The notes under the pieces are model-generated. The model had not been told where the DNA came from and did no database searches. It saw only the letters and a program-made list of their open reading frames with translations. Source: Aquimarina rhabdastrellae (GTDB lineage: Bacteria > Bacteroidota > Bacteroidia > Flavobacteriales > Flavobacteriaceae). From it: a stretch of DNA of 64,000 bases. Of the stretch, positions 45,290 through 55,441 are shown piece by piece. The translations under genes and the position numbers were made by a program. Numbering within the stretch: position 1 is the first letter of the stretch; each line of letters starts with the position of its first letter. The stretch is taken from positions 1-64,000 of the forward strand of contig CANDNT010000019.1 in the NCBI GenBank assembly GCA_947387485.1. The letters are read 5' to 3'.

Positions 45290-46597
45290 ATGAACGAGAA
45301 TACAATAGAAGATTTACGTGAGGCATTAAAATATTCGCCTGACAATATTCCATTACAACTTTTATTAGCTGAAACCTTAGTCACTTTAAACAGATTAGAA
45401 GAAGCAGAAATTGAATATTCTAATATTCTATCAAAATCCAATGATATAAAAGCTAAAATCGGACTTGCAACCGTATATTTTAAAAAAGGTAACTATTCTA
45501 CTTGTAATGTGATTTTAGAAGAACTTATAGATAACGGAACGAAAGAGATAAATATTTTTATACTTTATGCAAAAGGTCTTTTAAAAGAAGAGTTAATAGC
45601 CAAAGCAATTGAAGCGTATCAAAAAGCACTTGCTATAGACCCCGATTATTTTGATGAAGAGTTGGATAGTCAACTACGTCAAAAAGAAGTTATCGAAGTT
45701 ATAGCAACTGAAGAAGAATTTGATAATCGATTTCTAGAAAAACCCAATATCAATTTTGATGATGTTGGTGGTATGGAAACTGTAAAAAAAGAAATCGAAT
45801 TAAAAATTATTAAACCACTTCTTCATCCAGAGCTATATAAAGCTTATGGAAAAAAAATTGGCGGGGGTATTTTACTTTATGGACCGCCTGGTTGTGGTAA
45901 AACATATATAGCCAAAGCAACAGCTGGACAGGTGAATGCCAAATTTATAAGTGTTAGTTTAAATGATATTCTTGATATGTGGATTGGGAATAGCGAAAAA
46001 AACCTACATGAAATATTTGATTTGGCTAGAAATAATACTCCATGTGTTTTATTTATTGACGAAATAGATGCTTTAGGAGCAAGTAGAAGTGACATGAAAC
46101 AATCTAGTAGTCGACACTTGATCAATCAATTTTTGCAAGAATTAGATGGAATTAATAATTCTAATGAAGGTATATTAATTATAGGAGCAACCAATACACC
46201 ATGGAATTTAGATCCGGCATTTAGGCGTCCCGGAAGATTTGATAGAATTGTTTTTGTTTCACCTCCAGATATCATAACGAGAGCATCAATTTTAAAACTA
46301 AAACTTAGTGATAAACCCATAGGTACTATTGATGTTCAAACTATAGCCAAAAAAACACAACAATATTCTGGTGCAGACATCGATGCTATTATAGATATTG
46401 CAATAGAACAAAAACTTGAAGATTCATTTAGTGATGGAATTCCGAAACCACTCGAAACAAAAGATTTAATTAGCGCTGTAAAAAAGCATAAACCAAGTAC
46501 TCAAGAGTGGTTTACTACAGCAAAAAACTTTGCAATGTTCGCGAATGATTCAGGGCTTTATGATGATATTCTAACTTATATGAAAATAAAGAAATAA
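45290..46597 (+). CDS. TPR-AAA+ ATPase (CDC48/FtsH-like core)
   Basis: 435 aa. Residues about 1-120 carry TPR-like helices (AKAIEAYQKALAIDPDY). Residues about 155-400 are a classic AAA+ module: Walker A 198-205 (GPPGCGKT), pore-loop region MWIGNSEKN, Walker B 253-260 (VLFIDEID), sensor 1 at N302, and the arginine-finger region RRPGRFDR at 312-319. It should use ATP hydrolysis to remodel or unfold a protein partner. It ends 1 bp before the TPR membrane protein gene at 46599, so the two are almost certainly cotranscribed and may work together. It lacks a protease or membrane domain of its own. Confidence 0.85.
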   Translation: MNENTIEDLREALKYSPDNIPLQLLLAETLVTLNRLEEAEIEYSNILSKSNDIKAKIGLATVYFKKGNYSTCNVILEELIDNGTKEINIFILYAKGLLKEELIAKAIEAYQKALAIDPDYFDEELDSQLRQKEVIEVIATEEEFDNRFLEKPNINFDDVGGMETVKKEIELKIIKPLLHPELYKAYGKKIGGGILLYGPPGCGKTYIAKATAGQVNAKFISVSLNDILDMWIGNSEKNLHEIFDLARNNTPCVLFIDEIDALGASRSDMKQSSSRHLINQFLQELDGINNSNEGILIIGATNTPWNLDPAFRRPGRFDRIVFVSPPDIITRASILKLKLSDKPIGTIDVQTIAKKTQQYSGADIDAIIDIAIEQKLEDSFSDGIPKPLETKDLISAVKKHKPSTQEWFTTAKNFAMFANDSGLYDDILTYMKIKK

Positions 46598-46598
46598 T

Positions 46599-47855
46599 AT
46601 GGTTAGAGATAATAGATTGTCAAAAGTTGAAATTCTTATTCAACAGAAAAAGTTTTCGGCAGCCGAAAAGATTCTTGCAGATTTACTTATAGAAGATCCA
46701 AATAATATTCATTTCTTATCTCAACTGTCAGAGATATACCTGCAACAAGATAAGTTTGAAAAAGCAAATACAATAATAGATAGTGCCATAAGTATATCAC
46801 CTGACGAGTCTTATTTATTCTACATAAAATCTCGTGTCAAAATTCATCAAGATGAATTGAACGAAGCAGAAAGGTATATTAATCAGGCAATAGAAATAGA
46901 TCCATATGATGCAGATTATTTAGGACTATTAGCACATATCAAATTAGAACGTAAACAGTTTCACACTGCACTTAATACAGCTAATAATGCATTAGAAATA
47001 AATGCTGAAAATTTATTAGCATTAAACACAAGGAGTACAGCTTTAAACAAGCTCAATAGAAACGAAGAGTCTTTTGAAACGATAGAAGGTGCTTTGCGAG
47101 AAGACCCGAATAATTCTTATACTCATACAAACTATGGGTGGAATTTGTTAGAAACAGGAAATCATAAAAAAGCGCTTAATCATTTTAAAGAAGCTCTTTC
47201 TAGTGATCCTAATTTTTATTATGCTCAATCAGGAATGCTTGAAGCGCTTAAGGCTTCAAACCCTATCTACCGTATGTTTTTGAAATATTCATTTTGGATA
47301 GGAAATTTAACATCGAAGTATCAATGGGCAGTTCTTATAGGTTTTTATATTGGTTTTAGAGTTTTAAGGAGTATAGCTCGTAATAATGAGACGTTACAGC
47401 CGTATCTAACCCCTTTGATAATAGCGCTTGCTTTAATTGCATTTTCTACATGGGTAATTACACCAATAAGTAATTTGTTTTTACGATTTAATAAATATGG
47501 GCAATTGCTACTGGATAAAAAGGGAAAAATGAGTTCAAACCTTGTTGCGATAAGTTTTATAACATTTATAATAGGGGTATTTCTATACTTTATTTTATCA
47601 GATGATAAGATGTTAGCTATTGCAGTTTTTGGTTTTACAATGATGCTTCCATTAAGTACTATATTCTCATTATCAAAAAACAAATATGGACTTTTAATTT
47701 ATACTATTGCTTTAGCTGTGATAGGTTTGAATGCAATCGTATATACTTTTCTGAACGATAAATTAGTTAACTCGATGACCATAGTATTTATTTTTGGATT
47801 TGTAGCATTTCAATGGATAGCAAATTATATGTTAATCAAAGAAGATAATCAATAA
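46599..47855 (+). CDS. TPR protein with C-terminal membrane domain
   Basis: 418 aa. Residues about 1-215 contain about six TPR units (for example AERYINQAIEIDPYDADYLG and ALNHFKEALSSDPNFYYAQS). Residues about 235-415 hold six hydrophobic helices (for example LIIALALIAFSTWVI and IVFIFGFVAFQWIANYM). The TPR part probably faces the cytoplasm and binds the AAA+ protein or its clients. It follows the AAA+ gene by 1 bp and is followed by a good terminator at 47921. Confidence 0.82.
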   Translation: MVRDNRLSKVEILIQQKKFSAAEKILADLLIEDPNNIHFLSQLSEIYLQQDKFEKANTIIDSAISISPDESYLFYIKSRVKIHQDELNEAERYINQAIEIDPYDADYLGLLAHIKLERKQFHTALNTANNALEINAENLLALNTRSTALNKLNRNEESFETIEGALREDPNNSYTHTNYGWNLLETGNHKKALNHFKEALSSDPNFYYAQSGMLEALKASNPIYRMFLKYSFWIGNLTSKYQWAVLIGFYIGFRVLRSIARNNETLQPYLTPLIIALALIAFSTWVITPISNLFLRFNKYGQLLLDKKGKMSSNLVAISFITFIIGVFLYFILSDDKMLAIAVFGFTMMLPLSTIFSLSKNKYGLLIYTIALAVIGLNAIVYTFLNDKLVNSMTIVFIFGFVAFQWIANYMLIKEDNQ

Positions 47856-47920
47856 AATGATACTTAAGAGATATTTTAAGTTTGCAATATAAAGCAATCT
47901 TAACCTTCATATAAAGAGAT

Positions 47921-47948
47921 AGAGGTGTCGACTGACACCTCTTTTTTA
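47921..47948 (+). terminator. Terminator of the AAA+/TPR operon
   Basis: A perfect 9-bp stem (AGAGGTGTC at 47921-47929 with GACACCTCT at 47934-47942), a 4-nt loop, then a T-run (TTTTT from 47943). It may also serve the convergent gene at 47961. Confidence 0.88.
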
Positions 47949-47960
47949 AATAATAAGAGT

Positions 47961-48251
47961 TTAATTCACGATACATTTTTCTAAAAACTCCATGATACTT
48001 TTTCTAGAATAAACAGTAATGTTACCGTGTTTAGCGTAAGTTATAAAACCATCATTACGTAACCTTAATAATTTACCAGTGCTTTTAATTCGTAAAACTT
48101 CTTTAGCTTCTTTAGGGGTTAACCATTCATCTTCATCTTTCAATTTTTTAGTGTCAATTAAAGGCTTTACTTCTGCCATAATATTTTGAGTTACTTGATT
48201 AATTAGTTTATGAAAAGCTTTAGTTTTCATCATAATGTATTTTACTTTCAT
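47961..48251 (-). CDS. Excisionase-like MerR/HTH_17 DNA-binding protein
   Basis: 96 aa as read; the Met at residue 7 or 8 (MMKTKAFHKL) is a likely true start. The C-terminal half (EWLTPKEAKEVLRIKSTGKL, NITVYSRKSIMEFLEK) is the winged helix of excisionase-like proteins common on Bacteroidetes mobile elements. It has no integrase neighbour here, so it may be a leftover or a solo regulator beside the restriction island. Confidence 0.7.
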   Translation of the reverse strand: MKVKYIMMKTKAFHKLINQVTQNIMAEVKPLIDTKKLKDEDEWLTPKEAKEVLRIKSTGKLLRLRNDGFITYAKHGNITVYSRKSIMEFLEKCIVN

Positions 48252-48371
48252 AATTGTATAAAAATTTTAGTTTACAAAATAAATTTCAACAAGTATAATC
48301 AAGTAATACCCTATAATGAGTTAAGAATTTATGATGAAAAGATTTCCTTTTAGTGATAAATGTTAAATTAA

Positions 48372-48599
48372 ATTTATGTCAAATAGCAAACTTAAAGCAT
48401 AATCAATCCTTTTGATTTACTAAGAATTACCTCGGCATTATTTTCTAAAAAGATCGATATTTTGTCTTTTACTAGTGCAAAAGTCTTACAAACATTTGTC
48501 TGTAAGGCTTTTTTTATTTGTAGTATTATGTGAATGATTGATTTTTATTGTTTTGAGGTTCGATAATTGAAAAAAAGCTTGTTTAGTATATGTAGGTAA
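48372..48599. repeat. Direct repeat A flanking the restriction island
   Basis: About 230 bp, about 80% identical by eye to 58082-58310 in the same orientation. Shared blocks include AAAGCATAATCAATCC, TTTGATTTACTAAGAATTA, CATCATTTTCTAAAAAG-type sequence, a terminator hairpin followed by GGCTTTTTTT, and TTTTTATTGTTTTGAGGTTC. The hairpin is conserved in both copies with partly different stem bases. Read on the minus strand, both copies also carry a similar end of a frame (FLEN(N/D)AE(V/L)ILSKSKG). Confidence 0.8.
48484..48516 (+). terminator. Terminator hairpin within direct repeat A
   Basis: AGTCTTACA pairs with TGTAAGGCT (one G-T pair), followed by TTTTTTT. Copy B has the counterpart AAGCCTTATAAACA with TGTTTATAAGGCTT. 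Confidence 0.65.
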
Positions 48600-48620
48600 A
48601 TTCGGATTAAAATAAGATGG

Positions 48621-48815
48621 TTATGTATTAAAAAAGAATTCTACGTTTCTTAGATCTCTAAATTGTGATCTAAAGGCTTTTATTTTAGCATTAAAAGATT
48701 CTGCTGCTGCATTTGTACTTCGATTATCAAAATAATTAAGTATAGATTGATAATTTAAACTGATAGAGTTTGCTACAATAGTAAAAGCTTTAAAGAAGAA
48801 AAAGAAAGAGCTTCA
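48621..48815 (-). pseudogene. Remnant of a transposase C-terminus (ISAon1-like)
   Basis: The minus-strand frame reads FKAFTIVANSISLNYQSILN, then YFDNRSTNAAAESFNAKIKA and FRSQFRDLRNVEFFFN before a stop. The STNAAAESFNAKIKAFRSQF block is the hallmark end of ISAon1-type transposases. An in-frame stop lies upstream, so only the end survives. Confidence 0.75.
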
Positions 48816-49238
48816 TTTTTTTAATTCTAATTTAAATCTATTTTCTTTTAACTTATTTTAGGAAATAAAAAGTTTCATTTTCAGAAGTAAATATTAAATC
48901 TTTTCTGAAAGGTTGTTTATAATTTAATTTTTTTTAAATAAATCTGATTTAAAGTCACTTTTTATCTTGAACAATGTCGATGTCATATGTGCCAAAAAAA
49001 ACACTTTTAATAGTTTTCTTACCATAATTATTGAGACTAGTACACTTTCTTTAATTACTCCTACTATTAATGTTCTTTTGTATAAATATGAATGCCGATT
49101 TTTACCAAAAAAATATTTTCTCAATATAAATAGATCAAGTGTTTTGATCAAAATCTGTTTAATCTTCTTTTCTGCCTAAATTAAAATTTTTCTTAAGCAA
49201 AATTCTACTTAAACACTCATTTTATGATAAATGATTTT

Positions 49239-52223
49239 TTATTGAATATTTCTAACTCTTGAGTCATACAATTCATTAAACCACATATTTTTAAACATAG
49301 TGTTTATCTTATCTTCTGTCATTTTGTTGTAAAACTCTAGTTTCTTATCAATAAAGTTTAAAAGCTCAGAATCTATTTCTTCATTAAACTTATCTTTAAT
49401 ATTATCTCTAGAGTTTACATTATTAAAGAAGGACATCAACTCCTCATTGGCATATATATTTTCCTTCATTTTCTTAAACTCAACCTTATCTTCTTCGGTT
49501 AAATCAATACCATAAGTATCGTTTAATACTTTGATTATCTTGGTAAGGAAATCATATTCATCTTCTGTATTAGATGATGCGCCACCAGGATTTAACCTTA
49601 GGTGTTCTCCATCTTTAGATTCTAATTGTAAATGTTGTGTATATTTATATTGTATTTTATAACTATCGAGCTCTACATCGTTTACCACATGAAGCGGGAG
49701 ATTAGATTTCGCATATGGTAATACTTTTATAAGAGCTGTTAAGAAAATATACACCTTTTCTAGCTCAACATCTTTATAGGTGATTATTTGACTTAAGAAT
49801 CGATACAGTTTAACATAAGATCTCGCTGCACTTTTAAAATCAGCTTGTTCTTCATCATTAAATTGATCTTCAAAACGATGAACTACTTCTCTTAAAATAG
49901 GTTGTAATTCCTCAAAATTATCTGAGCCTTTAAAAAATATTTCAGCAAAAGCTTCTATTTCTTGTGGATAGTACAGCTCAAATTTTTCAACTAGATTTAA
50001 GCTGTCATAAATTGCATCTAGTTCAGTTAGGTTTTCCTTTGTTATATAATTCTTTCCATAATATTGTTGAAAATCAGCTTGTACATCCTCTGGTTCATTG
50101 ACAAAATCTAAAACCATGGTAGAATCTTTCCCTAGTGCTTTTCTATTTAGCCTAGATAGAGTTTGAACTGTGCTCGTTCCTCCAAGTTTTTTATCAACAA
50201 ACATCGTATGCATCATTGGTTCATCAAACCCTGTCTGAAATTTATTCGCTACAATTAAAATTCTATATTTAGGTAATTTCAAAGCATCTGGTATACTTAT
50301 TCTACCTCTTAAATCATTCATTTTAGACTCTGTATATTCTTCACCTGTTTCATCATCTTTCACTGTACCAGAAAAAGCAACTAAACATTCATAAGGCAAT
50401 TTCATCTCTCGCATTATATCGTCGAACTTTCGTTTGAAACGTACGGCATGTAAACGAGATTTAGTTACCAACATAGCTCTTGCCTTACCTTGTATTTGGT
50501 TTTGAGTTTCGGTTGCAAAATGTTCTAGAATAATACGTGCTTTCTTCTCAATGGCATGATCTTGTAAATCTACATAGTTACCTAAAACACGAACTGTCTT
50601 CTTTTTTTCATATTCCTTATCATCTATATCACTACGTTTTATAAGTTTATAATAACGTTTAAACGACATATAATTTTCTAAAACATCCAAAATAAAGCCC
50701 TCTTTAATGGCTTGTTCCATGGTATATGAATCAAAAGGCTTCTTATCGCCATCCGAAGCTTGTACAGATCCAAACAATTCTAGAGTTTTAGGCTTTGGTG
50801 TTGCTGTAAAAGCAAATTGAGAAATATTAGGTTGCTGTCCCTTTTTGCTTATTTCATCTGTGATAACTTCATCTAAGTCTTTTTCTACCGTATCCTTTTT
50901 TGCAGCTTCTTCTAAACTTAAAGCTTTTCGCATATGTCTCGATGTTTCCCCAGACTGTGAACTATGAGCTTCATCGATAATTATAGCATAATTTCTATTT
51001 GGAAATTCAGAGGTTGCATCAGATATAATTGGAAACTTTTGAATGGTGGTAATTATAATTCGTTTCCCTTCTTTTATGGCTTGTTTTAAATCTTGTGCTG
51101 TTTTTTTCTCATCAACATACTCAACCATTCCTGGAATATTATCTATCTGACGTATATTTTCCTGAATCTGTGTATTTAAAACACGCCTATCGGTAACCAC
51201 AATAATAGAATCAAACAAGGCCTTTGTGTCTGTATAACTTTGGTAAAAATTTGCCAAACGGTATGCCAACCATGTTATGGTATTCGATTTACCCGATCCT
51301 GCTGAATGCTGTATTAAATAGTTTTTTCCTGTTCCATCGGTTTTTAATTGTTCTAATAAACGTCTTACAGCTTTTAACTGATGAAATCTAGGAAAAAGTA
51401 GTTTGATAGATTTCTTTTCTACAACCGTTTTGGTCTTTTCATCATATATTTTATCAGTATCTTCTTGAAGGTTAATATAATTTTGTACCAAATCTAATAC
51501 TGAGTCTTTTCTTAAAATATCCTCCCAAATATATGAGGTTGCAAACCCTGAATTGTTTTCGTTTCTTACCCCTTTGTTAAACGGTAAAAAGAAGGTTGAC
51601 TTACCACTTAAACGCGTAGTCATAAAGATTTTTTCGGTGCCTATAGCAAAATGAACTAAACAACGCTGAAACTCCAATAATGGTTCGCCTTTAGGGTCTC
51701 TGTCTTGCATATATTGCTTAATGGCATTGTGATGATTTTGCCCTGTTAAAGCATTTTTTAATTCGGCTGTGACAACAGGAATACCATTAATAAAAAAACA
51801 AAGGTCTAACTCATTATTGTTTTTTGTTGAATAGGCCAATTGCCTAATAACAGACAATTTATTTTTACGATACCAATCTTCGTGTTCTGGTGTTTTATTA
51901 TTCGATGGTTTAAAATACACCAAATCTAAACGCTCTCCAGCTATACGTAGTTTATTACGAAGGGTTTTTAAGGTTTTGTTATTGCGTAAACTTTTGGCTA
52001 CAACTTCAATGATTTTATCATCGGTTTGTTCAGCAAAATGTTGTTCTATTTTTTGATACTTGGCAAGCTGGCTTTCTTTTATAAATTGAAGAACATCGTA
52101 GGATATTAAACATAGCTGTTTATCGTAATTATTTTTATGCACCAAAGTGTAATCATTTACCTTTTGAGTTAAATAATTTACTATATGATCTTCAAAATGT
52201 ATTTCTTTAGTTCCTCCTGCCAT
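49239..52223 (-). CDS. hsdR: Type I restriction enzyme, R (endonuclease/translocase) subunit
   Basis: 994 aa HsdR. The N-terminal PD-(D/E)xK nuclease is recognisable (DLCFFINGIPVVTAELKN, about residue 135-155). The SF2 helicase motor has Walker A near residue 304-312 (HSAGSGKSNT), the DEAH box near 416 (IIIDEAHSSQSG), and the later FTATPKPK, FQTGFDEP and LSRLNRK motifs. It cuts unmodified DNA after translocation, together with HsdM and HsdS. It is the last gene of the operon, 10 bp after hsdS. Length and motifs are complete. Confidence 0.96.
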   Translation of the reverse strand: MAGGTKEIHFEDHIVNYLTQKVNDYTLVHKNNYDKQLCLISYDVLQFIKESQLAKYQKIEQHFAEQTDDKIIEVVAKSLRNNKTLKTLRNKLRIAGERLDLVYFKPSNNKTPEHEDWYRKNKLSVIRQLAYSTKNNNELDLCFFINGIPVVTAELKNALTGQNHHNAIKQYMQDRDPKGEPLLEFQRCLVHFAIGTEKIFMTTRLSGKSTFFLPFNKGVRNENNSGFATSYIWEDILRKDSVLDLVQNYINLQEDTDKIYDEKTKTVVEKKSIKLLFPRFHQLKAVRRLLEQLKTDGTGKNYLIQHSAGSGKSNTITWLAYRLANFYQSYTDTKALFDSIIVVTDRRVLNTQIQENIRQIDNIPGMVEYVDEKKTAQDLKQAIKEGKRIIITTIQKFPIISDATSEFPNRNYAIIIDEAHSSQSGETSRHMRKALSLEEAAKKDTVEKDLDEVITDEISKKGQQPNISQFAFTATPKPKTLELFGSVQASDGDKKPFDSYTMEQAIKEGFILDVLENYMSFKRYYKLIKRSDIDDKEYEKKKTVRVLGNYVDLQDHAIEKKARIILEHFATETQNQIQGKARAMLVTKSRLHAVRFKRKFDDIMREMKLPYECLVAFSGTVKDDETGEEYTESKMNDLRGRISIPDALKLPKYRILIVANKFQTGFDEPMMHTMFVDKKLGGTSTVQTLSRLNRKALGKDSTMVLDFVNEPEDVQADFQQYYGKNYITKENLTELDAIYDSLNLVEKFELYYPQEIEAFAEIFFKGSDNFEELQPILREVVHRFEDQFNDEEQADFKSAARSYVKLYRFLSQIITYKDVELEKVYIFLTALIKVLPYAKSNLPLHVVNDVELDSYKIQYKYTQHLQLESKDGEHLRLNPGGASSNTEDEYDFLTKIIKVLNDTYGIDLTEEDKVEFKKMKENIYANEELMSFFNNVNSRDNIKDKFNEEIDSELLNFIDKKLEFYNKMTEDKINTMFKNMWFNELYDSRVRNIQ

Positions 52224-52233
52224 TATTAAAATT

Positions 52234-53586
52234 TTATTGTTTAGGTGCTACCCAATCTCTAACATCTATTTTACCTGTTACTGCTTCTGAAATTAAAGAT
52301 TGACGATATTCTTTAAGTTTTTGGATTGAAGTTTGAATTTTCACGATACTATGAGCAAATTGGTCAACTTTAGATTTAATAAAATCTTCTATTTTATTTT
52401 GCTCATCTAAAGGTGGTACTGTTAATAATAATTCTTTCGTTTTAGATTGATTTAATATTGCCATTGTTGACGAATTTGATTCATTTTTTATAACCTCTTT
52501 AATAGAATCTAAAAAAAATAAACCGAAAAAAGGACTTAATACATCCTCTTTAAATTGAATAGAATTAATTTGCTGATTAGAAAAACATTCTTCCACAACT
52601 ATAGCAACCTTTCCAAGGGTTGCACCAATTCCAATGAGAAGAACTGTATTTTTAGGATATAGCTTAATATTTAATTCTTTAACTGCTAGTTTAGTTATTT
52701 TTTTATTAGATTTAATTAAAAAAAGTGAAATAAAATCTCCTGGTGAAAACCAATTTATACTCCCTTTATCAAAATAAAGCTTATTATTAGTTGGTGGTGT
52801 TTTTCCCGTATCTACAGAATCTGTAAGGTGCTTCAATCTTACAACCTCCCAATGCTCAGGTATTTCACCCAACCATTCAATACCACTGTCTTTAAGCTTA
52901 ACCTCTTTATTTAAACCTTTTGTGACGGCTTCATTAATAATAGCTTGTCGTTGCTCTTTTAGTTTTTCTATTAAAGCTTCTTTTTTTGCAATTAATCGGT
53001 CTATTTTGTTGGTGTGGTAGTCTAGGTATGATACTATTTGGACTTGTTCATAATCACTGGGACATAATATAAAAGTATCTTTTAAAATCCTATTGGTTAT
53101 ACTATAGACTTTTACCCCTTTAACCAACCTTTGAATTTGTGACCTATAATAAATTGAATCAAATAAATATGCAAAAAATCTATTTTGACAAACTTGATTT
53201 GGACGAATAACTATAGTATGATAACCAGCAAAAGTGTCAACATCTGAATTAAGATATGTGAAGTTTCCAGAACCTTTTAAATCTTCTGATGTGTCTGCAA
53301 ATACAAAATCGCCTTTTTTTAACAAGGCATTACTATTATTTATTAAATAATTCTCAGAAACAGATTTCAGATTATGGATTTCAGGAATTAATTCAAAACC
53401 AAATTTAGAATGGATATCTCCATAGCTTACACATGGAATTCCTTTATCTAGTAAGTTAGATTTCGTTATACTTAATCCTTTAAAATTGGTGAAAAAATAT
53501 TTAAATCTTGAAACTTGCCAATCTGTAGGTATTCTTCCATAACTACTAACCCCACTATCTTTATATGTAATGTATGCCTTTCCCAT
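52234..53586 (-). CDS. hsdS: Type I restriction enzyme, S (specificity) subunit
   Basis: 450 aa with two half-repeats, each with a target recognition domain and a conserved helix. The TRD starts are marked by DSGVSSYGRIPTDWQVSRF (about 10) and DSGIEWLGEIPEHWEVVRL (about 231). The helices carry KIDRLIAKKEALIEKLKEQR and the C-terminal KLKEYRQSLISEAVTGKIDV. It sets the DNA target of the complex. The start codon overlaps the hsdM stop by one base, so translation is coupled. The second half-repeat resembles common ones, so the specificity may have been reshuffled. Confidence 0.95.
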   Translation of the reverse strand: MGKAYITYKDSGVSSYGRIPTDWQVSRFKYFFTNFKGLSITKSNLLDKGIPCVSYGDIHSKFGFELIPEIHNLKSVSENYLINNSNALLKKGDFVFADTSEDLKGSGNFTYLNSDVDTFAGYHTIVIRPNQVCQNRFFAYLFDSIYYRSQIQRLVKGVKVYSITNRILKDTFILCPSDYEQVQIVSYLDYHTNKIDRLIAKKEALIEKLKEQRQAIINEAVTKGLNKEVKLKDSGIEWLGEIPEHWEVVRLKHLTDSVDTGKTPPTNNKLYFDKGSINWFSPGDFISLFLIKSNKKITKLAVKELNIKLYPKNTVLLIGIGATLGKVAIVVEECFSNQQINSIQFKEDVLSPFFGLFFLDSIKEVIKNESNSSTMAILNQSKTKELLLTVPPLDEQNKIEDFIKSKVDQFAHSIVKIQTSIQKLKEYRQSLISEAVTGKIDVRDWVAPKQ

Positions 53587-55373
53587 TACTTAAATAGATC
53601 TTTTAACAGCTTAGCTATATCACTTTCTAAAACTTTGATTTCGGTCTTTATTTCACTAGAAAGTCGTAAAGGTTTATAGTTATAAAAATATTTGGTAAAA
53701 TTAATTTCATAACCAATACGAGTTTTATCAAAGGCAATCCAAGCATTCGGCACATGAGGTTTTACCTCCTGTTCAAAATAGTTTTCTACATCTTCGGTTA
53801 AAGACACATTTTCAGTATCTCTTTTCTTTGGGTCGGCTTTAGGCTGTCCTTTTTTGTCAACAATGGATTTACCAGCTTCATCAACTTTAGGTTGTTCTAT
53901 GGTTAATTGATAATATCCAAAATCATCATTGTTAAATATCTTAGAATGTTCGCCATCTTCAAAGCTTTGATAAAGGTTTAACAATTTAGATATGTGATCT
54001 TTGGTGATTTCATTACGCTTATTCCCTAAACTCTTTTTGTTGGGCTGGCAAAACAGGTGTTGCTCTTTGTCTTTACCGGTACCTTCTGTCTTAATGATTT
54101 CTTTAGCATCACCATTAATTAACTGTACTTTACCTTTACGGTGTGGAGCTTTATTATTGGTTAAAAACCAGATATAGGTATTTATACCTGTGTTATAGAA
54201 CAAATCTTTAGGTAGGGCAACTATACACTCTAACCAGTCGTTTTCTATTATCCATTTTCTAATATCGCTTTCTCCACTACCAGCATTACCAGTAAATAAA
54301 GGAGAACCATTGGTAACTACACCTATTCTAGAACCTTCGTGCTCCATTTTAGAAAGCATATGTTGCAAGAAAAGTAATTGCCCATCACTAACTCTTGGTG
54401 TACCTGCATAAAAACGACCAGAAGGGTTTAAAGCTTCGTTTTCTATAAATTTTCGGTCTTTTTTCCAAGTTACACCATAGGGTGGATTAGCCATCATATA
54501 GTGAAAGGATTTACCAGGGAACTGATCTTCACTAAACGAGTTACCATGCTTAATATTATTAGCTTCTTCACCAGTAATTAAAGCTTCTGATTTAGCAATT
54601 GCAAAAGATTGTTCGTTTAATTCCTGACCGTAAGTAACAATAGTTGGTTTATGTTTACTGTTGGCACAAACCTTGTTTAAAATATACTTTTTACCCAAGT
54701 TTACCATACCCCCAGTACCACATGCAGGATCAAAGATTGTACGGATCACCCCTGGTTGAGCAAGTTTATCTTCTTCGCCAGCAAATAAGAAACTATTCAT
54801 TATCTCAATAACATCTCTTGGGGTAAAATGCTCACCAGCTGTTTCGTTAGATTGTTCGTTTGATATTCTGATCAACTCTTCAAAAACATACCCCATTCCA
54901 TGATTGTCTATAGCCTCGGTATGTAAATCTATTTTACAAATGGCATCAATCATTTCATAGAGTAACTTGTTTTTAATTAAGCGCGCTACTATTTTATCGA
55001 ATTGAAAACTTTCTAATATCTGCTGAACTTCAGGATTAAAACTATTTAAATAATTGTTAAAGTTAATCTCTATGTACTGAGGCTCATCTTTTAAAGAATG
55101 TAATGTATGCTGAGAAGTATTATAGAACTTTAATCCACCAGCAGCTTTACGCAAAACAGGTACTAGCTTCTCTGAAGATAATTTATCCTTAAAGCGTTCA
55201 AAGGTTTCTCTTACGTTAGTATTAACAGGCTCTAAAATACAATCTAACCTTCTGATAACCACAAAAGGTAATACGACATCACCAATTTCATTTTTTTTGA
55301 AGGCATCTCGTAATACATCATCGGTTATTTGCCAAATAAATCCAACGTCTACTTTAGTATTTTTATCGCTCAT
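53586..55373 (-). CDS. hsdM: Type I restriction enzyme, M (methyltransferase) subunit
   Basis: 595 aa HsdM, an N6-adenine methyltransferase. The SAM-binding motif DPACGTGG is at 215-222 and the catalytic NPPY at 296-299. An N-terminal HsdM_N helical domain (GFIWQITDDVLRDAFKKNEI) precedes them. The C-terminal part is rich in charged residues (DPKKRDTENVSLTEDVENYF). It is transcribed 68 bp after the 321-aa gene and coupled to hsdS. Confidence 0.96.
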   Translation of the reverse strand: MSDKNTKVDVGFIWQITDDVLRDAFKKNEIGDVVLPFVVIRRLDCILEPVNTNVRETFERFKDKLSSEKLVPVLRKAAGGLKFYNTSQHTLHSLKDEPQYIEINFNNYLNSFNPEVQQILESFQFDKIVARLIKNKLLYEMIDAICKIDLHTEAIDNHGMGYVFEELIRISNEQSNETAGEHFTPRDVIEIMNSFLFAGEEDKLAQPGVIRTIFDPACGTGGMVNLGKKYILNKVCANSKHKPTIVTYGQELNEQSFAIAKSEALITGEEANNIKHGNSFSEDQFPGKSFHYMMANPPYGVTWKKDRKFIENEALNPSGRFYAGTPRVSDGQLLFLQHMLSKMEHEGSRIGVVTNGSPLFTGNAGSGESDIRKWIIENDWLECIVALPKDLFYNTGINTYIWFLTNNKAPHRKGKVQLINGDAKEIIKTEGTGKDKEQHLFCQPNKKSLGNKRNEITKDHISKLLNLYQSFEDGEHSKIFNNDDFGYYQLTIEQPKVDEAGKSIVDKKGQPKADPKKRDTENVSLTEDVENYFEQEVKPHVPNAWIAFDKTRIGYEINFTKYFYNYKPLRLSSEIKTEIKVLESDIAKLLKDLFK

Positions 55374-55441
55374 GTAAAGGCTTTAATTCTGCTAATAATT
55401 TGTTTTGCAAATATGCGAATATTGTGGAGGAATATAAAAGA

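Larger units (their letters stand above)
48252..49238. other. Intergenic region: direct repeat A and transposase remnant
   Basis: Holds direct repeat A (48372-48599) and a decayed transposase end (48621-48815). The part from 48820 to 49238 shows no recognised gene; two short frames there (48924-49151 minus, 48967-49179 plus) look like chance openings. Confidence 0.6.

Noticed and set aside
48924-49179. Two overlapping small frames in the region before hsdR
   Set aside because: They overlap in opposite directions in AT-rich DNA, have no recognisable domain and no supporting signals.
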